From: Datura wrightii
Lineage: Eukaryota; Streptophyta; Magnoliopsida; Solanales; Solanaceae
Reading direction: 5' to 3'
Assembly (NCBI GenBank): GCA_035772735.1
Contig: JASDFA010000007.1
Span: 35,866,501-35,930,500 of the forward strand
Length of the DNA stretch: 64,000 nucleotides
Position numbers and translations under genes: made by a program. This document shows, one piece after another, positions 46,510 through 56,466 of this stretch. A model generated the notes under the pieces. It made no database searches. It was not told where the DNA came from and saw nothing but the letters and a program-made list of their open reading frames with translations. Position 1 is the first letter of the stretch. The number at the start of each line of letters is the position of its first letter.

Positions 46510-49500
46510 TCAAACTGAAATTGAGCCGGTAGAGAATAAATGCGGATATCTACCCATCATATCCACTTCGGCTTCCCATGTAGCTCCTTCAACATGTTGT
46601 TTTCTCCATAGAACTTTAACTGAAGCTACTTCTTTGTTCCTTAATCTCCGAACTTGGCAGTCTAATATTTCCACAGTAACTTCTTCATAGTTGAGGCTAT
46701 CTTTTACACCAATGCTATCCACCGGGACTACTGAGGCAGGTCCAACTCATATGCCACCTTACCAACTCTTTTAATAACCCGATAGGGACCAACATAGCGG
46801 GGATCGAGTTTTCCTTTCTTCCCAAACTGCATGACTCCCTTCATGGGAGATGCCTTTAGAAATACCCAATCGTCTACCTCAAACTCCAAATCTCTTCTTC
46901 TCACATCCATATATGACTTTTGATGACTCTGAGTGGTTTTCATCCCGTACCTTATCAACTGAACCCTTACCATAGCCTCACGAATCGATCCAGGCCCTAT
47001 CATAGCTGCCTCGCCAACCTCAAACCATCCAATGGGCGATCTACACCTTCGCCCATAAAGAGCCTCGAACGGTGCCATCTGGATACTGGAGTGATAACTG
47101 TTATTATAAGCAAACTTGATCAAGGGAAAATGATCATCGCAGCTACCTTTGAAATCCATCACACATGCTCTCAACATGTCCTCGAGAGTATGGATTGTTT
47201 GCTCGGCTTGGCCATCCATCTGCGGATGAAAGGCTGTGCTGAGCTTAACTTGAGTCCCAAGCCCTTTTTGAAAAGACCGCCAAAACTGAGAGGTAAACTG
47301 AGTACCTCGGTTTGAAATAATAGAAAAGGGCACTCCATGAAGTCGAACCAACTACCGAATATACAATTTGGCATAATCATCCGCTGAATCTAGCGTTTTG
47401 ATCGGTAGAAGATATGCAGCCTTGGTTAACCTGTTGACCACCACCCAAATGGAATCATGATTTGGCGAGTATGGGGTAGGCCCATAATGAAATCCATATT
47501 AATATCTTCTCACTTTCAAGTGGGATGTTAATATCCTGAAGTATGCCTCCTGGCCTTTGATGCTCGACTTTCACTTACTGACAGTTTGGGCACTTGGCTA
47601 CAAATTTTACAATATCCTTCTTCATGTCGTTCCACCAATATAATTTCCGTAGATCATGATATGTCTTGGTGGCACCCGAATGGGTAGAGTACCTGGATCC
47701 ATATGCCTCATGCAATATCCGATCTCTCAACTCACCTACGTTTGAAACACACAAACGACCCTGGTACCGCAACACACCATCTCCCCCTTGGGAGAAAACC
47801 TCCACCTTCTGACTCCGGGTGGCTATCTTCAACTTTACCAATATCAGATCCTCATCTTGCCTAGCTTTCACATCCACCACCAAGGACGATTCTAATCCAT
47901 TTTGCACAACGATGCCACCATCATTCGAGTCGACCAGTCTAACTCCCAACCTTGCAAGTCGATGGAAATCTTTTACCAACTCCTTCGTTCCCTTATCCAT
48001 GTGGGACACACTCTCCATAGAGATCTTACTAAGTGCGTCTGCTACCACATTAGCCTTACCCGGGTGGTAAAGAACACTCATATCATAGTCCTTAAGTAGC
48101 TCCAACCACCTCCTTTGTCAAAGATTAAGATCTTTCTACGTAAACACATATTGCAAGATCTTGTGGTCCGTAAATACATCCACATAGACCCCATACAAGT
48201 AGTGTCGCCATATCTTCAATGCAAACACCACCGCGGCCAACTCAAGATCATGAGTCGGGTAATTCTTCTCATGGATTTTCAACTATCTCGAGGCATATGC
48301 TATCACTTTCTCATGCTGCATCAACATACATCCCAGTCCGACTCACAAACCATCACAATACACAACAAAAACCATCGGTACCCTCCGGTAGGGTCAACAC
48401 TGGTGCTGAAGTGAGTCGAGTCTTTAACTCTTGGAAGTTTTTCTCACAAGCCTCCAACCATTGGAACTTTACCTTTTTCTGGGTCAACCTATTCAATGGT
48501 GCTACAATTGATGAAAAGCCCTGTAGGAATCTCCGATAGTAGCCTGCTAGGCCAAAGAGACTCCGAATTTCTGAAGGATTCACCGGTCTGGGCCAATTCT
48601 TTACCGCTTCAATCTTTTGAGAATCTACCCTTATGCCGTCACTCGATACCACATGGATAAGAATGCCATGGAGTCAAACCAAAATTCACACTTGCTAAAA
48701 TTTGCATAAAACTGACGATCCTTGAGATCTGTAACACTACTCTCAAATGAGCGGCATGCTCCTCCTTGCTCCAAGAGTATATAAGGATATCATCGATGAA
48801 CACGATCACGAAAATGTATGGATATTGCTTGAATACCCTTTTCATCAAGTCCATGAAAGTTGTAGGGGCATTGGTTAGTCAAAAATACATAACAACAAAT
48901 TCATAGTGACCATACCGAGTCCTGAAGGATGTTTTGGGATGTCACTCTCCTGAACCCTGAGTTGGTGCTACCCGGACCTAAGATTTATCTTGGAGAAACA
49001 CTTGGCACCTTGAAGCTGCTCAAACAAATCATCGATCCTAGGTAAAGGATATCTGTTCTAACGGTGACCTTATTCAACTATCGATAGTCGATGCACATAC
49101 GGAAGTGAACCATCCTTCTTCCAGATGAATAACATTGGTGCACCTCATGGAGACTTGCTTGGTCTGATAAAACCCTTATCTAATAAGTCCTTCAACTGAT
49201 CCTTCAACTCCTTTAGCTCAGCTGGAGCCATCCTGTAGGGAGGAATAGAGATGGGCTGCGTATCGGGTAAGAGATCAAGGCTGAAACCAATTTCCCTCTC
49301 CGGAGGAACAACTGGCAAATCATTGGGAAAAACCTCCGGATACTCACACATTACTGGAACTGTCTGAATAGTCGGTGTCTCAGACTCAACATCCTTAACC
49401 CTAACTAAGTGATACATGCAGCCCTTAGATATCAATTTCCTGGCCTTAAGATAAGAAATAAACCGACCGGTTGGTACAGTTGAATTACCCTTTCCACTAC

Positions 49501-49911
49501 AACACCGAATCACTTGGAAATCGAAATTCCACCGCACGGGTCCTACAATTTACCGAAGCATAACACAAAAACAACCGATTCATGCCTATAATGAGGTCAA
49601 AGTCAGTCATAGCTAACACTACTAAGTCTGTGGAGGTGACCTTATGCAATACTAATGGGGCAACCTCTATACACCCGCCTAGCTAAAACTGAATCACCGA
49701 CTGGAGTAGAGACTGAGAATGGTTCTGACAGGATTTCGGGGCTAACTCCAAAACTACTAGCAATATAAGGGGTCACAAAAGACAAGGTAGCTCCTGGATC
49801 TAACAAGGTATAAGCATCAATATGAAAGACTTGCAACATACCAGTAACCACATATGGTGAAGCCTCCTGCTCCTAGCGAGGTAATAAAGCATAAAACCTA
49901 TTTTGGCGCTG
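46510..49911 (-). pseudogene. pol: Element E pol: protease, RT, RNase H, integrase, chromodomain (Tekay type)
   Basis: Reading on the minus strand: protease LLDPGATLSFVTP (about 49800), connection PVVPPEREIGF (about 49300), RT N-part PISIPPYRMAPAEL (about 49230), RT core with FIDDILIYS (about 48790), RNase H/connection (48105-48652) with HPGKANVVADALS (about 48050), integrase zinc site ending CPNC (47575-47700), integrase core (46728-47351), and chromodomain VRRLRNKEVASVKVLWR (about 46600). Several frameshifts and stops separate these pieces. In the integrase core the second catalytic Asp motif reads SNRG, not SDRG. The gag part lies across element D at 59956-60839. Confidence 0.88.
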
Positions 49912-50159
49912 ACCGCTGATCTTGGGCAGATTTATATGCCCAAGTGATACTCAAACGTATCATTTTCGCCTTGTTTATTGTGCAATGTGTATACATTTTC
50001 ATGTAATTGGCAATAAAATGTGAATTTATACTAACCAACATGATTAGCATTGTTTTGTAGGTAAAACATGATTTTGAGGAGCTAAAATGCATGTTGGAAC
50101 AATATCGGAGTTGGACTTGGATGGGAGCACGAAAAAGACATTGGACTGCACAATGCAAA

Positions 50160-50400
50160 GGGGCTCCGCGATGGAGCCGTGCCACGCTACCATCGCGGAG
50201 GCACACTGCCTGGAGGGCAATTTAATTGTCAAATTCCGTGGAGCCTCGCGACAGCTCCGTGGCACGGAGGCAAGCCTCCGCGTTGCATGCCGTGCCACGT
50301 TGAGGCTATATTCCCGGACCCCAGATTTCCAGTGAGGGTCCGCATCCACGCCGTGTCACGGAGGCAGTGCTCCGCGTTGGCCTCCGTGACACGTTGCTTG
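50160..50400 (+). repeat. Inverted-word array (dialect 1) in D 5' LTR
   Basis: CTCCGCGATGG, CCATCGCGGAGG, CTCCGTGGCACGGAGG, CCTCCGCGTTG and CCTCCGTGACACGTTG. The second copy is at 58641-58880. A TATA box follows within 30 bases. Confidence 0.88.
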
Positions 50401-50425
50401 TTATTCCGGGAAAAATTCCCAATAG

Positions 50426-50433
50426 TATAAATA
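50426..50433 (+). promoter_or_regulatory. TATA box of D 5' LTR
   Basis: TATAAATA right after the array. The 3' LTR copy is at 58908-58915. Confidence 0.75.
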
Positions 50434-51351
50434 GAACACTTAGGCTTATTTTTAATTAATTCAGAATTGGTGGAGCAAGGACGTGGGTTACAGGCAGTTG
50501 AGGGATGAAAAAGCTAAGGGTTTTTCTCTCTTTCTTTCTTCTTTCAATCAATTGTTTGTATGATTAACACTTGTTTTAGGATGATTAATCCACAAATGAG
50601 TGGCTAATTCTCTTCCTTGCTGAGGTTATGAACAATGGTGATGATTTCTGATTATTGAATTGTATGGTTTTTCTTCTTCTTCTTCTATGTTGTTCTATTA
50701 ATTCTTGTTTCTACTGCATTAGTGTGTGGCCGACATTAATGTACATCTAAAAAGTCCGATTTCACTCGAGAGAGCACGAAATTGGAAAGTTGTGAATTAA
50801 TACGGTATTGTTCTTAACTTGATTTGGGAAAATTTGGGTTTTGATGTGCTTTGCTGATAGAAATATACTTGAAAGCCGTATTAGTCAATTTAGGAACCGG
50901 AATTGTATTGCTAGGTCATAAATGGCATTTGATCACAGAAATGTAGACGGATGGTTTATGATTCTTAAGTGAGATTAAATACGAGAGTTTTAATTTCTAG
51001 GCTAATGTTCTTGGCTAGCAACTAGAAGAGAAGAATAACCGAATTATGATTATAATCAAGTTCATTACTTGTTCTTAACCTTGGCATGCTCATATCTATA
51101 GTTTAAATTCAAAGTAGATATTTGTTAATAGTTTTAGTATATAATTTATAAACAAAATAATTTAACTTTTGGTTACGTTGTTGTCAGCATATATAGAAGT
51201 AAGATAGAATATAGTATACTTGAGCAATTTTTACTTATCCAGAGTCTCCTTGGTTCGATACTTGGCTTACTTAGCCACTTTATTACTTGTTTGACCACGT
51301 GCACTTGCATGTTGGTTTTTAACCCATATAGCAAACCACCGAACAAGTTTT

Positions 51352-51369
51352 TGGCGCCGTTGCCGGGGA
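51352..51369 (+). other. Primer binding site of element D (tRNA-Asp type)
   Basis: TGGCGCCGTTGCCGGGGA, six bases after the LTR, fully complementary to the known plant tRNA-Asp 3' end. Confidence 0.92.
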
Positions 51370-51486
51370 GACTAGGCAATTGGTGAAATTGTGTTAAGTG
51401 TAAATTTACTGTATTTTTGTTTTATTTTCTTAAGTGTTGACAACTTGGTCTTAGCCTGTATTTTGCAGACTTGATTTCTGTGAACA

Positions 51487-53881
51487 CTGGCAAAGGACAA
51501 GGAGCTGGTGGAATCTTATATAGAGCCTGAATGTGAATTTCATAGTAAACGCAGAGAAGCTCTACAAAAGAAGCTGCAGTTGCTCAGACAGACTATGATG
51601 GAGCAATAAAATCCACCGGTTGTGAGGGCAGTGTTAGTGCCCGACGAAGCAGCAACAAGGCCGGTTCGCGAGGTGGCAATCCCACATGCCAACAATGTAC
51701 ATTCAAATATCCGCAAACCAGAGCCTGGAGGGAGATTTGAATTAAAACAGAACATGGTGCAACTATTGCACGCAAGCGGGCAATTTACCGGTCTCCCTCA
51801 TGAAGACCCACAACAACATCTCCAAAACTCTTTGGAGATAAGTGACACTTATATACCCGCTGGAGTGTCACCTGATTATGTTCGGCTCACACTATTTCCG
51901 TTTTCCTTACTTGGTGAAGCCAAGAGGTGGTTAAAAGCTGAACCACCAAATTCTATATCAACGTGGGATGATCTTGCACGAAAGTTCTTGATAAGATTTT
52001 TTCCCACTGGTAAAACAGCCAGACTTAGAAGTCAAATTCTAAGTTTCAAACAGAGGGAGGGAGAAAATTTATATCAAGCCTGGGAAAGATTTAAATCCAT
52101 GTTGCGGGACTGTCCTCATCATCATCAGTCCAATGAGGTGTTGGTACACACATTTATTGAGGGTTTGGAACCCCATACTAAAATTTTGCTAGACTCAGCA
52201 GCTGGAGGGCAAGCGTTGGAAAAGACTTATAAGGAGCTGTACACTTTGCTCAACCGGATTTCACAGGGCAATCCAGAATGGAATGCTGACTCATCTCGAG
52301 GTGGAGCAAGGAAAGCAGCAGGAGTGCTCGAAGTGGATGAATTTACAGCTATCGCTGCACAGATAGCTGCCTTGCAGAATCATTTGAACAACCACTTCAG
52401 CAACATGAACTTGAACCAGCCTTCAGCTTCAGTCAATGCAGTCCAACAAATGTGGTGTGAAGTGTGTGGAAGCAGTGAGCACTCAACTGAGTGCTGTGGA
52501 GCAAACCCAGATTCTGTTAACTTTGTGGGCAATGCACAGAGAAATCAGCAACAGTTTGGTAGCGGCTACAACTCAAATTGGAGGAACCATCCAAATTTTT
52601 CGTGGGGTAGCAACAACCAACAAGGCCAAAGTTCGGGTCAGTGTATGCATAGGAATCAAGGATGGCAACAGAACTACCAATCTCAATTCAGAAATCACAG
52701 TGCCCCTCCTCCACCACCATCACCTACCATTGAGGAAATGTTTAAGACCATGATCGCTAATCAGGCGCAATTGCAGGCTGACTATGTTAAATTGGCAGCC
52801 GAAGTGAAGAACAATCAATTAGCGACCAAGGCTCTTGAGTATCAATTTGGGCAATTTGCTAGTGCCCAAAACACAAGGCCCAGAGGAGGATTGCCTAGCT
52901 ACACAGATCCTAATCCGAAGCAGGTAAATGCAGTGACCACAAGGAGTGGTTTGCAGGTGAAGGAGGTGGAAACGGAAAGACCACCTCAAAAGTCAGGAGC
53001 AGCAGATGTTGAGGAAGAACAAAGTTCGGATAGGGGGAAGACCAAAGAAGCTGAATCAGAAATGCCTCCACCCCCATTCCCTCAACGACTCAAGAAACAC
53101 AAGGAGGAGGCGTGTTTCAAGAAATTTATGGAGGTGCTTAAATAGGTACATGTTAATTTACCTCTTGTTGATGTCTTGCAGGGAGTGCCAAAATATGCCA
53201 AATATATTAAAGACATCATGGCCAACAAAAGTCGTTTGACTGAGTATGCCACGGTGGCTTTGACGGAGCATTGCACTTCCCGGATCTAAAAATAGACTGC
53301 CTACGAAATTAAAAGACCCTGGAAGTTTTACTATCCAGCTTACTATTGGGCAGAATATCCGAGCTCGTGGATTGTGTGACTTGGGGGTGAGCATAAACCT
53401 GATGCCATCTTCGGTATTCAGAAAGTTGGGTCTAGGGAGTCCTAGACCTACAACCGTAATCTTGCAGTTAGCAGACAGATCCTTAGCTAGGCCGGATGGC
53501 ATTGTTGAGGATGTGCTTGTGCAAGTGGGATCCCTCATTTTTCCGGTTGATTTTATTGTTTTGGATTTTGAACCAGACGCTGAAGTCCCATTTATTTTGG
53601 GATGACCCTTCTTGGCAACCGGAAAAGCATTAATTGACGTGGCTGCGGGTCAACTTACAATGCGAGCACATGACAAGGTAGAGGTGTTCGACGTGTACAA
53701 AGCACCCAAGCTCCCGATGGTAAATGAAGAACTCTCGGTGATCAATGTAATTGATCATGGGAATGCGAAACAAATGAATGATTACCGAGAGTTGATGGGA
53801 AGACCACCAGAAAAGGGTGAGCACTACTGGGGGGAGGACAATGATCGTGAAAAATCGTCCATCACCCTAGTGGATAATTGA
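51487..53881 (+). pseudogene. gag-pro: Element D gag-protease (Athila-like)
   Basis: Residue-level similarity to C starts at the CTG at 51487, directly after TGA at 51481 and with A at -3 and G at +4. There is no upstream ATG. A stop at 51607 interrupts early gag; then 507 codons are open (51622-53145). Gag core YVRLTLFPFSLLGEAKRW and FLIRFFPTGK (about 51880-52010); CEVCGSSEHSTECC zinc knuckle at 52456-52497; Gln/Asn-rich and proline-rich linker; EEMFKTMIANQAQLQADY coiled segment. TAG at 53143 separates gag and protease, as in C. After an extra base near 53287 the protease reads CDLGVS (about 53375) and PFILG, with a stop at 53603 where C has arginine, ending at 53881. Gag forms particles; the protease cleaves them. 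Confidence 0.9.
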
Positions 53882-53889
53882 GCATAAAG

Positions 53890-53939
53890 GACGTCGAGCC
53901 GCGACGGTAAACCAGGCGCTGCACGGGAGGCAACCCGTG
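53890..53939 (+). other. Post-protease hairpin motif (element D)
   Basis: ACGTCGAGCCGCGACGGTAA leads to a hairpin CACGGG, loop AGGCAA, CCCGTG (53922-53939). B has the same loop with a different but still paired stem. Confidence 0.82.
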
Positions 53940-54184
53940 AAAAATATTTTTTTCTTTTATTTTATAAAGTGTAAATAGATTTTATTTTATTTTTCTTTTT
54001 CTTGATTTAGTACAAAATTTTCCGTTTTAGTTAGTATTTTTTATTTTAATTAGGGAAATCTATTAATCTAACCAATTTTGTTTAGTGAGGTGATTTTCAA
54101 GTCAAACGGAGAAAAATGTGCACGAAATCGGGAAAGAAAAGGCAAGGTATGAAAAAATGAATAAAATGAAGAGACAGTGAGCTG

Positions 54185-54385
54185 GGGCGATGGCTCCGTG
54201 TCACGGAGGAGGGCCTCCGCGTTACCCTCCGTGACACGTTGAAGGTTAATCTGGAATTTTTTTTTGAAAATTCCAGTAAGCCATCACGATAGCTCCGTGT
54301 CACGGAGGAGGGGCTCCGCGTTACCCTCCGTGACACGTTGCCCTATATTTTGTGACAGGTCACACCGGGTTGCCGGGTGACCCGC
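54185..54385 (+). repeat. Inverted-word array (dialect 1) upstream of ORF2 (element D)
   Basis: Two near-copies of a block reading GATGGCTCCGTGTCACGGAG and CCTCCGCGTTACCCTCCG, plus a GGTCAC to GTGACC hairpin around 54359-54383. It contains the 18-mer shared with element A's LTR (54326-54343). It is followed by TTTTAAACCCC (about 54400), a CT-rich exon and the predicted intron. Confidence 0.85.
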
Positions 54386-54537
54386 GTGTTTTCCTTCATT
54401 TTAAACCCCTATTTTAGGCCCTTTTTCCTCATTTTCTCTCTTCTCCGCGACGAAACACCCAAATTTCCCACCCCAACCAACGTGCCACGGTATTAAGCAA
54501 CCAAGTTGTCGAGTTTCTTCGATTATTCAACTTAAAG

Positions 54538-55240
54538 GTATGTTTTCCTCGTCTCTCTCAAGTTTTTGTCGATTTTAGTCGAATTTGAGCATGGGAGGTG
54601 AGATATATTACCCTAAGTCAAAATTTAGCATGAAATTGAGTTATTCTTTGATTGATAAATGTTCGAAATGTTGTAATACGCGTTTGAACTTGTCGATTGC
54701 GTGAATGATTCGAATTTGATTGTGAAATTCAATTCTAGGGCTTGGGTTGTTGAATTCGAATTGGGTAACTTGGTAAATTTGTAAATTATATGCCGGGGTG
54801 TGCTTGTGAATTGAGATAAGTCATTGTAAATATTGTTTGAATGTAATAGACGATGAATTCTCGGGATTTTGGGAAAATGTGAAAATTGTTCGAATTGGTT
54901 GAGTATATAGGTTCATGTGTATATAGAATTTTTGTTGTTGTTTTTCTTTTGTTGTTTTCTTTGCTAAGTGCGATGGTTGAATTGCTAGCGATGGTAGGAT
55001 TGGGATTAGCTGTATGAAGTCTGAGTAGTACGCTAAGGTTTTACTGTCGAAATTTTCTTTGCGAACGCACTAAGCATAAATTGTATAGGTGTTTGTTTTT
55101 GGTGTAAATAAAGTGATTCTTGCCGTAGTATCGTAACCGTAGCTAAGGACTACGTGTGGGGTAAACTTAGCTTAACCCGACCTTAGCCGAAGCTAATATG
55201 CATTTAGCTTGACATGGTGCTTGTTTATTTGTATTGACAG
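54538..55240 (+). other. Predicted 5'-leader intron of ORF2 (element D)
   Basis: Donor AAAG/GTATGT at 54538, acceptor ATTGACAG ending 55240, 703 bp, T-rich. GTACA then ATG follows. Confidence 0.55.
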
Positions 55241-55245
55241 GTACA

Positions 55246-56466
55246 ATGGCAAGTAGGCAGGATAAGGGTAAAGGTGCATCTACTTCAGGCACCGGGAGAA
55301 AACGACTTAGACTGGGCACACCAGTCCCAGCTGCATCAGCTGTTCCACGCGGCCAACGCCGCCAATACGGAACGAGGTGGGTAACCGATGAAGGGAAGAA
55401 GTGTTACGCTAAACACAAGGAAAACAAATACTTCCCTGAGGAGCATATTGCGCGGGAACCAATAGCACAGGAGTTCCCCCGTATAGTGCAAAGGATCGAG
55501 GCAGCTGGGCTCAGCTTCATATTTTAGGAGCCCAAGGAGTGCAACTTACATTTAGTCTGGGAGTTCTATGCAAATTGGAACTCGGCAATCAGAAGCTACA
55601 CAATAAAGATCAGACGGCAGATAGTTACTCTGGAACCCCAGCAATTAAATGCCATCATTGGAGCGCGGGACACAGACGCCCACGTTCTCCGCCAGCTGAA
55701 TAGCACCCCACCATATGCCGATATTAGAAGCACATTGTGTGGGGCTCGATCCACAGCCAGATGGAGCAGACATAAGGAGAGGGGTTACCACCAGACTCTG
55801 CCGTATTCTCAAATGAATAGGGAGGCAAGAATTTGGCTGAAAATAGTTTGTTCGTGCCTGATCCCGGGGGTGCACATGACGGATGTGACCCGGGACCATG
55901 TGTGCCTGGTGTATGCCCTGATGAAAGGGCTAGAGATTAATGTTGGGGCGGTCATCATATCCGCCATGAAGAGAGCCCGACTACACCAGGGCCACAGGTA
56001 TGGGTTTGGCGGACTTATCACCACCTTCCTCTGGGGCCTCGATGTCGAGGAAGAGGCTTTAGACTACATCCCGCAGTTGAAGCGGAGGGCCCTTGATGTG
56101 ACCAAAACTAAGGCCCACGACACCACACACGGGCCAGTGCTGACACTTGGCGAGCGACATGCTCGCGACGACCAGTACATGGCACGGATGTTTGGTATGC
56201 AAATGCTTCAACTTCGGATTGGTGGGAGACCAGCCACAGAGGAGGAGTTATGGCAGCTGGAGCTGGATTACCCATTTGGCGAAAACGCCAGGGCTTTATG
56301 CTGAGTGGGGCCAGCATTTGTAGAGCCCACTGACGATGATGTCCCCACGGACGAGGAGACACGTCGGGAGGACTCCGATGTGGAGTCCGATGACGACGAT
56401 GGAGGTGACTCGGACATGGGCGATGAGGCAGCAACACCGGATGAAGAAGTCGAATATTTCGACTGA
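55246..56466 (+). pseudogene. Element D ORF2 (putative plant transposon protein family), two stops
   Basis: ATG at 55246 (MASRQDKGKGASTSG), 407 codons to the TGA at 56464, one frame, broken only by TAG at 55525 (Glu in C) and TGA at 56302 (Arg in C). Parts: basic N-terminus (RKRLRLG), RWVTDEGKK, ECNLHLVWEFYANW at about 55540-55580, a central domain with GYHQTLPYSQMNREARIW (about 55780-55835) and VGAVIISAMKRARLHQGHRY (about 55940-56000), and an acidic tail EDSDVESDDDDGGDSDMGD (about 56365-56425). It resembles the PF20167-type domain of plant transposon proteins. It sits where Athila has its env-like gene, but I see no signal peptide or membrane segment. The likely site is the nucleus, as inferred from charge. 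The function is unknown. Confidence 0.85.

Larger units (their letters stand above)
49917..51345 (+). repeat. Element D 5' LTR
   Basis: Array at 50160-50400 (dialect 1), TATA box TATAAATA at 50426-50433, conserved GACCACGTGCACTTGC block at about 51293-51308. It ends CCGAACA. Confidence 0.94.

Noticed and set aside
22158..49911. Treating G and E as two halves of one element
   Set aside because: They are on opposite strands and both contain gag, protease, RT and RNase H segments, so they are separate copies of related families.
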